Source of the DNA: Ailanthus altissimus
Lineage: Eukaryota; Streptophyta; Magnoliopsida; Sapindales; Simaroubaceae
DNA: 64,000 bases
Direction of reading: 5' to 3'
Assembly: GCA_946807835.1 (NCBI GenBank)
Contig: OX327684.1
Location: forward strand, 20,112,501 to 20,176,500
A program made the position numbers and the translations under genes. The notes beneath the pieces are model-generated. The model did not search any database and was not told the origin of the DNA. It saw nothing but the letters and a program-made list of their open reading frames with translations. Below, one piece after another: positions 34,922-45,579 of the stretch; position 1 is the stretch's first letter; each line of letters starts with the position of its first letter.

Positions 34922-36040
34922 TGAGATGGTGCTTACGTGTCATTCCAATTTGGATAAATATTTTACATTTATATAATACACATTTTAATAAAATTGTTAT
35001 TGTTAAATATATAGTACTAAGCTTATTACTTTTTAGACATATTAGATATAAAAGAGTTTATATTTGATCTAAAGAAGTTTAAGTCAGTGCTAAAAGTTAG
35101 CATTTTAAGAGTTAGAAGCCGTTTTGAAATGGGATAAAGACTTGAGAATATATTAATAATGATATAGTTGTAAGGAGTTGTAAATAGTTCTAGAAAATAT
35201 GTCATTATGTAGTATATTCTTGAAAATATTGTTCTTAATCTATGGTTGTTGACACGAGTCGATTGGTATGCCTTTCAGATACGTGTATGTTTGTATTTGA
35301 ATTGTTCAGATAGTTAATTTTAGTAGACTATGGGCTTAATGAAAGCTCGTATAGGCATGCAGGTATTCAGTAAAGATTGGGTGCTGAACAGACTCATGAG
35401 GACTTTTAATAGACATCCTATAGAGCTGCCACTAGAGGGTCTTCTCGAGTTGAGTAACATTTATGGCCTTTTGACCTGAGTGTCATGATGGGCTTGTGAG
35501 TGATCCACCATGCTTTGATTCCATGAATGTCAAAGATATTTCATGATTTGAACTCTAGGTGTCATTAGGTATGGTCCGATGCTTATAGAGTCTGATGTGC
35601 GTAGATATAGGATTCATTAGCTTATATGAGTGAGTTGTATATCCTGATACTTTAAGATTATATTTCAGGATGTCTTACAACCATAAGCATTAAACTTTAG
35701 AAAAGATTTTTTCGTAGAATTAAATTATAACTTAAAAGAGTTTGTAGATATTATTTACGAAAATAAAAATCTAGAGATAAGTTCACGGTCGAGCATATAA
35801 AGATTTGACGATGATGATTTATATTTCTACTTTCTAGGATATAGATGATGAAAAGATTATACATATATGGTTGACCTTAACTTGATATGATACAACGTGT
35901 TATTTTGTAATATCCGTAACGTGTGTGTAGGGTATCGTTCACAACTTGCGGAAGAGTTTTGGAAGATAAACTAGTGTAAACATAGGGAATCACAATATAA
36001 AGTGTACTCGTTGAGCACTTGGTAGTGGACTGGGTTAAAC
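34922..36040 (+). mobile_element. LTR-like insertion in LINE2 RT (boundaries approximate)
   Basis: The left part (GTGCTTACGTGTCATTCC at about 34928) matches the start of the copia LTR at 60254 (AGTGCTTACGTGTCATTCC). The next bases are also loosely alike, with an ATTTGATCTAAA / GATCAAATCTAAA counterpart. The stretch has no coding motifs, and LINE2 resumes near 36045 (KSGIILL). It is best read as a diverged solo LTR of that family. I could not identify a target duplication, and part of the LINE2 RT core is missing as well. Confidence 0.4.
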
Positions 36041-36044
36041 ATTT

Positions 36045-36618
36045 GATCTGTGAAGATTTTGAAAAGCGGGATCATTCTTCTTTAGCCCAAATGTCTCTAG
36101 GAATCAAGCTTATGCCCTTAAAGAGATTTTCTAGCTTAAGGAAGTTTCGATGCATGAAAAGTATCTAGGGCTGCCATCTATGGTTAGAAGAAATAAGAGA
36201 CAATTTTTTAGTAAATTTAAGTTGAGGATGTTTAGTAAGATAAGTGGGTGGGAGAGAAAACTCTTCTTCAGTTAAGGTAAAGAAGTATTAATCAAGGCAG
36301 TAGCTCAAGTTGCACCAACATATTTCATGAGTATCTTAAAATTTCTTAGGGGTCTATGTGAGGATTTATAGATATTGCTAATTGGATTCTGGTGGGGATT
36401 AAAGGAATTAGAAAATAGGAGAATAAATTAGGCTAGTTGAAAAGAATTATGCCAAAAGAAAAGTAAACAGGGTCATGGATTCTAAGATTTCATCTGCTTC
36501 AACCAAGCCTTGCTACTAAAAGGCCGAAGGATCTTATAATCCCCTAAATCCTTAACTATAAGAATACTCTAAAGTAAGTATTTTAAACATGAAAATTTTT
36601 TGGATGCTAGTTTGGGGA
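36045..36618 (+). pseudogene. LINE2: RT C-terminal part
   Basis: HEKYLGLPSMVRRNKRQFF (about 36153-36209), ISGWERKLFFS, GKEVLIKAVAQVAPTYFMSI (about 36279-36340), FWWGLKELEN and ALLLKGRRIL are the usual blocks after the RT palm in plant L1 elements. The frame runs into GDNP at the TRIM insertion site and continues after it with SYVWRSIL. Confidence 0.85.
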
Positions 36619-36623
36619 TAACC

Positions 36624-37056
36624 TGTAAGGACCAAAATCCCACATCGGGCAGACTCGTCCAAAATGAAGGCCTTATAAGGAGTGATCACGCGTACCTATG
36701 TGAGGAGCCTTTCGAGGTTGGTGATTCGTTCTGCCCATCAAGGACAAAACTATGAGGGGGAAGGACGCGTGCGTGAACTCCAAAGCAGACAATACCTTGC
36801 ACATAGATATGGGCTCTTTCATTTGATATCAGAGCTGAGGACGACTCTATTTAGATGGTGGAGGGTATTGTAAGGACCTAAATCCCACATCAAGCAGACT
36901 CGTTCAAAGTGAAGGCCTTATTAGGAGTGATCACGCGTACTTGTGTGAGGCATTTTTTAGGGATGATGATTTGTTCCGCCCATAAAAGATAAAACCATGA
37001 GGAAAAAGGACGCGTGCATAAACCTCAAAGCGAACAATATCTTACACAGGGATGTG
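36624..37056 (+). mobile_element. intact TRIM (terminal-repeat retrotransposon in miniature), 433 bp
   Basis: Two LTRs, 36624-36821 (198 bp) and 36869-37056 (188 bp), both start TGTAAGGACC and end TTTCA. They bracket a primer-binding site (TGATATCAGAGCTGAGG, 36824-36840, one change from TGGTATCAGAGC) and a purine-rich GATGGTGGAGGGTAT (36854-36868). The 5-bp duplication TAACC flanks it (36619-36623, 37057-37061). Removing the element and one TAACC restores the LINE2 reading frame exactly. It has no coding capacity, so it must have been mobilised by proteins from another element. The CCCACATCGG...ACGCGTG...CAAAGCGGACAATA layout is a known plant TRIM type. Confidence 0.93.
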
Positions 37057-37061
37057 AGCTT

Positions 37062-38345
37062 TTTCATAACCCATCATATGTTTGGAGGAGTATCCTACGA
37101 GGGAGACAAGTACTATAAAAAGGTACAAGATGGCTGATGGGCAAGGGAGGCACAATTGGAATATATAACAGTAATTAGATCCCAAGAGCTTCCACCTTAA
37201 AACCAATATCCTAGATGCTCTCATGTGACAGTAAAGTTGAGTTTCTAATTAATAAGGATATAAATAGAGAAAAGAGGCAATTGAACAACACTTTTAGGAG
37301 GAGGACGTGAAGCAAATCCTGAGCATTTCTCTTCCTTTAGCAAAAGTGAAGGATTAAATTTGCTGGCACTATAATAAGAAGGGTATATACTCAATAAAAA
37401 ATAGCTATCATGTGACTTTGGGTTATAAGTTTCCCACTAATCCAAAATCCTCAACAAGCAGGGAGAAATGGTGGAAAATTTTGTAGGCCATATTAGCCCT
37501 ACAGAAAGTTAAAATATTTATATAGAAAGCATGATCCAATATGCTACCTACTGTTGCTACCTTATTCTCCAAGAAAAGGGTAGATCACTCAATCTATCAA
37601 AGGTACTTTAAGAGGTGGAAAATAGTTTTCATGCTCTGGTCAAATGCAAAGCATCCAATAAATTATGGAATTGCTCTTAATATGTAGACCTGATAAGAGG
37701 GCTCCAGAAGATGGACCTCTAAAATTTTATTCAATATGCCATATCAATTGCATTCAAAGAAGAAATTGCTAGGTTAGTTATGATCTTATGGGTTAAATGG
37801 CAATTGAGAAACAACTACATTACAACTAAAAAACACGAGGATCCAGTTAAATTAATTGCAAGAGTAGAAGCATATCTTGCTTCTAGCCAAATAGGAGACC
37901 AAAATCAAATGGCCCCGAATCAATGTTCTAAATCTAAAGAGATTTAGGAACTAGAAGATTCTCTTGAATGATGGTATAAGGTGAACATGTATGCTGCTAC
38001 GGACTCCAAAGAATGAAAAGCTAGCTTAGGTGTGGCAATAATTGAAGCAGAGGCTATTTGGTTTAGCTTACAAACTATAGTAGGACTTGACTTAAACTTT
38101 GTGATTATAGAATCAGATGCTCAAAATGTAGTTGAATTGGTGAAAAGAACTATATGCTCTTTAAAGGAAGTAAAATAGGTGGTTAAAAGCATCCAAGAAA
38201 AACTTTGAGGGTAAAGATTAGCTTAGGATTAGATATATTCCCACATCTTGTAATTACTAGCTCATCAACTAACAAAATTGGCACTCTTTTATTATATACT
38301 AAAACTTGGTTGGATAACTTTTTAGTTTCTTTAAAGTAATAAAAT
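37062..38345 (+). pseudogene. LINE2: zf-RVT, RNase H and 3' end
   Basis: Continues from GDNP with SYVWRSILRGRQVLKKGTRW-like coding. Further along are WHYNKKGIYSIKNSYHVTLG (zf-RVT lead-in, about 37379), SFHALVKCKASNKLWNCS, WVKWQLRNN, an RNase H domain with MYAATDSKE, ASLGVAI, EAEAIWFSLQTIVGLDLNFV, IIESDAQNVVELVKRTICSL and LLAHQLTKLALFY, and a stop. The 3' end has GTAATAAAATGCCC and a short A-rich tail (to about 38365), the same style as LINE1. Many stops and frameshifts. Confidence 0.85.
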
Positions 38346-38365
38346 GCCCTTACTTAAGAAAAAAG

Positions 38366-40006
38366 TAATTTTAATTAGTGACCTACAGAATTTTGTCCAA
38401 GATATAGAACATTAGATTGAGTGTTACATATTATAATGTTGATAATTAATAAAGTTTAATAAATAATTTTTTCCAAATAAAAATAGCTCTAGTCTTATAA
38501 AAAAAACATGTTACAATTATATGAAAATACAAACTTTATATTTTGGCCTAACTATTTGAAAAACTTTAAATCTCTTTGTTGGCCTAACTCTTGATATTGT
38601 AAAGCCTAACTCTTGATATATATAAAATTAATCTACTTGGTTGTGTAACTCATTATATAATGAGTAATATTATCACATATCACTGTATAATAAATTAATA
38701 ATTTTTATATAATTTATAATATATTACAGAATACTACTATGTGTCTAAAACTTTATTATGTAATGAGCTATGTAATTTATCAGATGAATTATGTATATAT
38801 ATATATAATCAGATTATAGGCAATAATTTTGCTTAAATTTCTCTTAATCTTTCATAAATTTGATTGTCCATACTCATTTAAGAGTCTAATACAAATAACT
38901 CACTATTTATTTAAATTCTCGATCATAATTATTATGTAGGAGAGATAGCCCTCCTAGTTGAGGCAATACAGTTTTGACACATGCATTCCCAAAGCTTCTT
39001 TAAAATCATGGGACCTGAAATTATTTATTGCTTCTCTTCTTCATTTTTAGAGTTCTCTACGAAATCCTTCAATAATTTTTTTTAAAAAAAAGTATAGGCA
39101 AATAATGTTCACTCCATGGCTCACTATAAACTTGACAATAATATTAATCGATTGATATTATCAAATAATTATATTCATACATACCAATTCTAGGACCCAT
39201 ATAAATCAATTCTTTTGTAGAGTAATGATTACTTTGTAGTCATGCTGGTAGGGATTAAAGCTGGCCAATGCAACATGAACAGTTATCCGCAGGCAATGTA
39301 ATAAGGTCATGTTCTTATATACATTTGGTCCAATGATGTGGACAATGGAATTCATTGATTGGTTTAATTTTATATGTAATTAAATGAAAGAAAAACCAAT
39401 AAATGGCAGTTATAGCAGTTTTTGAATTGATTTTTTTTAAATAAAAAAATTAAGAACTCTTAAGTTTCTTGATCATTCATTTCTCATAATTTATAATAGA
39501 ATAATAATATTAAATGGTTAAAACAAAGTTTAACTCAATCACCCTTTTTTTGGTAATTTAAATTTTTTTAAAATTTTTTTACTGAATTTTCTTTTTGTAA
39601 TATTGACGATTATCACTCTTTTAGTAAATTTATAATAGTTAGAAAATCTTTTTAAGAATGTAATTGATCAATGTTTTAGAAAAAAATAGAATAAATAAAG
39701 TTCCTGATTATTATGAGTTTAAAAGAAAAAAAGGAATTAATAATTATTGATTTGACTATGGGACAAATTAATAATTTCCTTTCTTCGAAATTTTTGAGTT
39801 ATAAATTTTTATATATTATGTGAATATTAGTTCAACTAAGTTAATAAACACTTCCTTTCAAAAAAAGAAAAGGTTAATGAACTTTTTAGATAACACAAAG
39901 AAATAACTGGTTTTAAAATTATTCACACTAAAATTAAGAAGTTTAATTTATATTTTATTAGTATTTTATTTATAAAGTTAGAATACAGAGTCTGTATTAC
40001 AACAGA
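38366..40006. other. AT-rich non-coding stretch
   Basis: No gene or element end that I can support. Several TA-rich blocks, including TATATATATATA near 38797. Confidence 0.55.
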
Positions 40007-40014
40007 TGTTTCAC

Positions 40015-40623
40015 TAGAGGTGGTAAAATAGATTATGATATAATTATTCGAGATAAATTCGATACACTTTAAGCATATATGGAGAGAAAAAAATTGATAT
40101 AATTAATAAATAAATTAAATTCGTATTACATATTTATTAATCATGTCAAATATGTATTTGAGCTTTGTAATTTATAAATTTTTTTAACTCATGTTAAATT
40201 AAATGAATCAAATTAATTCCTTTAAAAATGAATTTATGTTTATTTTTATAAAATACAATTAAGACACAAATTTAATTATAAAATAAAATTTTTTTTTTAA
40301 CTTTTTTATGGACTTTAAAATTTATTTATTGTGACTTAAACTCGTTTCATCATATTCAATAAATTGAATCAGTGTTATTATTTGTTTAAATTAATATAAT
40401 TATAAACGAATCGAATCGTATAAATGAATTGAATTTTATCTATTTATTTAAACGTGTTTAGTTGTGTCCTGTTGTATAATTCATATATTAAATTAATTAA
40501 ATCTGTGCTTGATTGTCCGATTTGTATATGTAAACAAATCATATGTGAATATGATAAAAAATTATTAATATTCTATATTGACATGATACAAATACGATTC
40601 ATTTACATGCATTGCAACCCTTA
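40015..40623. mobile_element. hAT-like MITE, degraded
   Basis: The left end TAGAGGTGGTAAAA and right end (reverse complement TAAGGGTTGCAATG) form a weak inverted repeat of hAT type. The right subterminal region has the GACATGATACAAATACGATT style common in plant hAT MITEs, and GAATCGAATCG-like words are internal. Flanking 8-mers TGTTTCAC and TATGTTAC match at 5 of 8. The open frame at 40454-40666 runs across the end and is not a gene. Confidence 0.5.
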
Positions 40624-40627
40624 TATG

Positions 40628-40985
40628 TTACTAATCAATGACTGTCACTTATTAAGTAATTGTTAACTTTTTAATTCTTATTAACATGATAGTTATATTA
40701 TATCAATCAATAATAAACACATCGAAAGCACGTTAGTTGGAATATATAATTTCTATTCTAACTTTGTAAGTCTAGTATTATTATATTTTATATAATAACT
40801 AGTGCCAGACTTACATGGTTGAGATATAAAATTTGTATCTTAATTAATGTGTCATTAATCAGTGACTATCACTTGTCAAATAGTTGTTGACTTTTTAATT
40901 TTTATTAATGTGATAGTTATACAATTTTAATTAGACACATTAGATGCTATATCGATTGAGATATGAACTTTATTTTCAACTATAT
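40628..40985. repeat. pair of direct repeats of about 135 bp
   Basis: 40628-40765 and 40852-40985 share TAATCA(A/G)TGACT(G/A)TCACTT, AGT(A/T)(A/G)TTG(A/T)(T/C)AACTTTTTAATT, TTATTAA, TGATAGTTATA and ACACAT. They flank a unique spacer of about 86 bp. The second copy is cut by the copia derivative at 40986. Confidence 0.65.
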
Positions 40986-43164
40986 TATTAGAATTTGGTG
41001 ATTCAAAATCATATTTTAATATGATTTTAACTTGGAGACTAATGAGGAGTTGATATGAGAATAAGTACATGTTTGGCATATGAGAAAATATCAAAAAGAG
41101 AGAGCCGGAAGTCAGGAGGGGCACGAAAGCATAAGAGGAGGCTTTTTTTAGGCTTTGTTGTAGCATTAGCCTGATGTCGCATTGGCACTAACCTTTGGTG
41201 CCATAGTGCACACTTTCAAGAAATTAGCATTTTAAGCCATCTTGATTAGTTTCAGTCGGTTTTAAATTTTTTAAATACGTGGACTAGTCTTCCAACAAAA
41301 AATAGGGTTTTTAAGAACGTTTTAGAGCCTATATAAACTCTTGTAAATCTCTTAGATTATCAAGCATCAAAGGTATTTAAAGAGTGTTGAATAAAGATCT
41401 TGTAAAGCATTAAGATGCTGAGTGTGTGAGAGAGAATGCTAGTACATGAGTCCTTGAGTGCTGAGTCGCAAAAGGACAATGATAGACCATTTGGAGATCT
41501 TATATATTATTGTATTCCTTGTATCTTGTGAGAGATCTTTGTGATCTAAGAATTTTTTATGAACTGAGTAATAAAAGAAGTTAGAATCCCGTGATCGTGA
41601 ACATAGGTATTTGTTATCGAACCGCGTAAATTTCTTGTGCCATGTGTGTGATTTATCTCTATTTTGTTTTGTATGATCTTTTTATTCTAGTTTTACTTAT
41701 GGGTGAAGTCTTCTATACACACTTAAGATTTTAGGGTGCTAAACTACCAAGAGATGGTGTTAGGGCACGTAACAACTTCAATAAATTGGTATCAAAGCCA
41801 AGGTCATGGTGATTGACAAGTGTGAAGACGAAAGAATGGGGAAAAGATCAAAGCCTAGATGTGTAGCAGTCTTGACTAAGAAAAGATTGTGAACTACAAG
41901 TGAAATGATTGAGAATAGAGATTGAACAGTAATTAAAAAGAAATACAAAGATAGGTGAAGATGCTGCAATAGTTTATAAGGAGGGCTTAAAGTTGAAAAA
42001 TCTTTGGTAGCTTTAAAGGAACATTGAAGGTGTTTAAAGAGTATATGGTAATAATAGAGGTGAGAAGCACAATGAAGGTTATGTGCTTGATGGGAATGCT
42101 GCGAGTGGCTCAATATAGATTGTTGAAGGGATGCAGACTAAAAGGCAACCTTGAAGATTAACCGAAGGTAGTGATAGGAGTTGAAAGAGAATGTTTGAAA
42201 AATGTACTGTTGGCAGATATTAGTTTCAACTATCGAGGTATTATAATGGTGTCAAAAGTAACATTGGAGATCACAATACAAAGGTTACTCAAGATGATAT
42301 GCATTAGTATTTTTAGAGATCGAAGTTATGAGCCTTAGTGGAGTTAAGTCAATAAAAGACTTAACTAAATCAATACTAGAGTAATTGAGCATTGGTTGAA
42401 GAGGAGATGGATCATAAAAAGTCTCTTGAAGAGATTTTGAATCAATGAGGAGTTTGTTAGAATTTGGTGATTCAAAATCATATTTAAGTATAATTTTGAG
42501 TTGCTGACTAATGATGAGTCAACATGAGATCAAGTACACGTTGGATGTACAAGAAATGGATAAAAATAAAGAGCCAAAAGCGAGGAGGGGCACGAAAGTA
42601 CAAAAGAAGTTCTCTAAATTTAACGTTTTAAACATCTTAATTAATTTGAAATTTTGAGTTCTCTAAACACATGAGCTCGCATTCTATCAAAAAATAGAGT
42701 TTTTAGAAACATTTTAGAGCCTATATAAATTTTTGTAAACCTTTTATATTATCAAGCATCAAAGGCATGTAAGAGAGTGCTAAATAGAGAGTTTGTAGAG
42801 CACTAATGCGCTAAGTACACGAGAGAGAGAGAGAAAGAGTGCTGTTATGAGAGTACTTGAATACTGAATACACAAGAGAGCATTAATAGACCCTTTGAAG
42901 AGCTCATTGATTATTATATTTTTTTACTTGTGATAGATCTTTGTGATTTAAGAATTTTTTGTGAACTGAGAAATAAAAGAAGTTAAGATTTCGTGATCTA
43001 TTATGAACGTAAATATCCGTTAATGAACTACGTAATTTCTTGTGCTTTATGTATGATTATTTTTTTTATATGATCATTTTATTTATAAATAAAAAAATTT
43101 TATATGCACTTAAAATTTTAAGATACTAAATTATTAAAAATTAAGGCATGAAAAAAGTCCAACA
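40986..43164 (+). mobile_element. copia deletion derivative with two LTRs (non-autonomous)
   Basis: LTRs at 40986-41780 and 42455-43164 both start T(A/G)TTAGAATTTGGTGATTC. A primer-binding site TGGTATCAAAGCC lies at 41787-41799, a purine-rich TGAGGAGT before the 3' LTR, and TATAT flanks both sides (40981-40985, 43165-43169). The interior is only about 670 bp. One patch (about 42051-42113) reads RGEKHNEGYVLDGNAASGSI, the counterpart of RGEKHKDIYVLKGEVKNGSV in the protease/pre-integrase linker of the copia element at 16.6 kb. It is therefore an internally deleted Tork-like copia. The open minus-strand frame at 41778-42113 is spurious. Confidence 0.88.
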
Positions 43165-43169
43165 TATAT

Positions 43170-44095
43170 TAGTGTTATATAATATATATGTATAGGCACA
43201 CTTGATTGACTTTCTTATAACCACTTAGGCATATGTTAGAAATATTAAATTATTTTTCTGTTTATAAAAAATTTTATTCTCTTTTTCATTACCTTTATTT
43301 GCTTTTTCACACAAACATTATCGTCTTATATTTATTCTCAAAATGATTGGGGGTGAAATATTAAAATGGGTATTGGACCCTTGACATCGATGATATTGGC
43401 GAGGCATGCCACTCTGGATCTCCTATCTTCATAATTATCCATTTCATTTCAATTCTTTGCTTATAAAATTAAATGTTATAAAATACAAACAATATTTAAC
43501 ATGTCACGTAATGATTTACGTGCCATTAAAATAATGAAAAAAGAAAAACTAAAGCATGCCCTAGGATGCTTGTTCGACCCTTAAACAAATATGTAGATTC
43601 TATCCAAGGCATAGAAAGTGACAGAAAATACCAATGACAAGCTACAAAGAGGAAAAAAATAAAAAAGCTACAAGCTATAAGCTGAAGATCAACTTGTATC
43701 TAAATCTTTCTTTGAAAAAAAAAAAGTAAAGCAAAAAGCTTTTCAAGATTATGATAAACTCAGTAACAGATAATATCATTCTTATTCATTCTAGTGAGTA
43801 CCAAATTCCTTGTCAATTCTAATCATCATCATTATGGCCCCATTTCTAAGTTATGAATTTATGGAAAATAAAATTCATCCACATCTCAAAATCATCACGT
43901 TCATCTGTTGTCTAGTTATGTTTGATAGAAGACGTGAGATCTATAAGTTGATTGAAAAAAATCTAAAATATATTTATTGATAATGAAAGAAAATTGGCTC
44001 AATGAACCTTGGTTTTTACAGTCAAATTCTTATTTCATTATTTAAAAAATATTTTTTTATTTGAGTAATTTTATTTTAGTTTTCTTTTTTTTGAC
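43170..44095. other. AT-rich non-coding stretch
   Basis: Nothing recognised beyond short A/T runs. Confidence 0.5.
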
Positions 44096-44097
44096 TT

Positions 44098-44395
44098 ATA
44101 ATTAACTTGAAAGAGAGGATATATCCTCACGTACAAACTATTCAATTTGCAATGGCACCATGCCATACTAGATAGTTGTTTCATTCTGTACACAAAATGC
44201 ATAATGAGCTAACTCGTGAGCTACCCGGTCTAATGTGCGATAGTGATACTTGAAAGAACACATTGAAAAAGACTCTGCAAGGGACTGAATATCTTAAAGG
44301 ATGAAGCCAATTTCAGCAGCCGAAGAATTCCGTTCCTGGATATTACAAATTACAGCGGCAGCATCAAAGCTTACTTCCAAAACTGTGATACCCAC
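44098..44395 (-). pseudogene. LINE-type RNase H fragment
   Basis: The minus strand reads VLEVSFDAAAVICNIQE, SSAAEIGFIL-stop-DIQSLAESFS, YRTLDRVAHELAHYAFCVQN and VPLQIE. This is the second half of the RVT_3 RNase H domain (residues around the HxxNxxAHxLA region) that ends plant L1 elements and some plant RNase H-like proteins. Only about 90 codons are present, with three stops. There is no upstream RT, so it is either a severely 5'-truncated LINE copy or a gene fragment. Confidence 0.68.
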
Positions 44396-44769
44396 ATAAC
44401 TCATTTTAGTTTTCTAAATAACTCATTTTTTAAAGTAAAATAAATACAAATATCCATCGAGTATATAATTTATCATCAGTAATTATTGGAGAACAAGGGT
44501 TTGTTTGTGTTAACTGCCTAACTCATCCCTTAAGGCATTACGTCTCCCGCAAATATCTTTATTTTTTTTTTCTTTATTCGGGTTTTATGACCGATACTCA
44601 TTAAACTTTAATCTTTTTTATTAATGTGGAATTTATGTACACTTCTTCACCTTTCGATGCATGTGCCTATCGTTAACCTTCACTCAAATAAATTTGACCA
44701 TGCATTGTATTCATTATTGAGGTTGATTTTCTTTTCTTTTAATTTTTTTTTAAATTTTGGTTAATTATT

Positions 44770-45404
44770 AAATTGGTCCGACCAATCTTACTATTTTAAA
44801 ATTAATGGTAGACCTTATTAAATATACTGGCCCAAGTTTAATATAATTTGACTTGACACTTCTTTACACAACTCAATATTATCAGAAGGCTTGAATCCAA
44901 ACTTTCTACTTATAATAGGTAAAAACTTGACCCATTGACATGTTATTATTTCTTGCAAAGGAAAGAAAATGCGAGGAAATAAAGAGATATGTTTGGAGCT
45001 GATTTTATGTTCTTTTTCAATTAAAAATTTCTAGGTTCAAGCATGATTATGAATTTAAAGCCAATTTGGTTTCTTCTGAATGCATAATCTTGCATGTTTC
45101 CACGCACACACAAATCCTCTTTTAAATTTGGTTTCACCACTATATAAGCATGTTATTTTCATCGATTATTCATTTATTCAACTCAATTCAATAAATTAAA
45201 ACATTCTTAAATCATAAGAAGCATTCTCTAATAACATCTTCAAGCATCCATTACCGTCTTGCTTACTTTAGAAGCAATTCTTACACACATAACATCTCTT
45301 TTTTCGATCAAACATTTACATGAGCGTCGGATTTTTTTTTAAGAGGATGGTGCTATTCTTCCAAACTAACTTGAGATAGATTGAAGGCAAAAAGGAGGAG
45401 AACA
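44770..45404 (+). repeat. 5' LTR of the Tat-like element (left limit approximate)
   Basis: Aligns with 56760-57369: AATGGTAGACCTT, CCAAGTTTAATATAATT, AAGCACACACAAATCCT-like and ACCACTATATAAGCAT (promoter-like box, about 45139). Ends GGAGAACA. TGGTGTTCTCA directly after (45406) is the likely primer-binding site, and the same words occur after the LTR of the second Tat-like copy at about 58695. Confidence 0.72.
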
Positions 45405-45579
45405 ATGGTGTTCTCAAATTTTTTAAAGAGATTCAAGGGTGATAAGGTATTTGCTAGATGTTTCGAAACTTGAAAACCTTAGGGGCATCATTTGTAGGAA
45501 AATCTTAGAAGGATAAAAAAGACTTTCTCATATTCAAAATAATAATTAAAAAAAATGTCTAACCTACAAATAACCGCCC

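Noticed and set aside
36682..36873. 63-codon open frame on + strand
   Set aside because: It spans the TRIM LTR, primer-binding site and purine tract, which explain the sequence fully.
41778..42113. 111-codon minus-strand open frame
   Set aside because: It covers the LTR end, primer-binding site and interior of the copia derivative; the plus-strand protease-linker patch accounts for the sequence.
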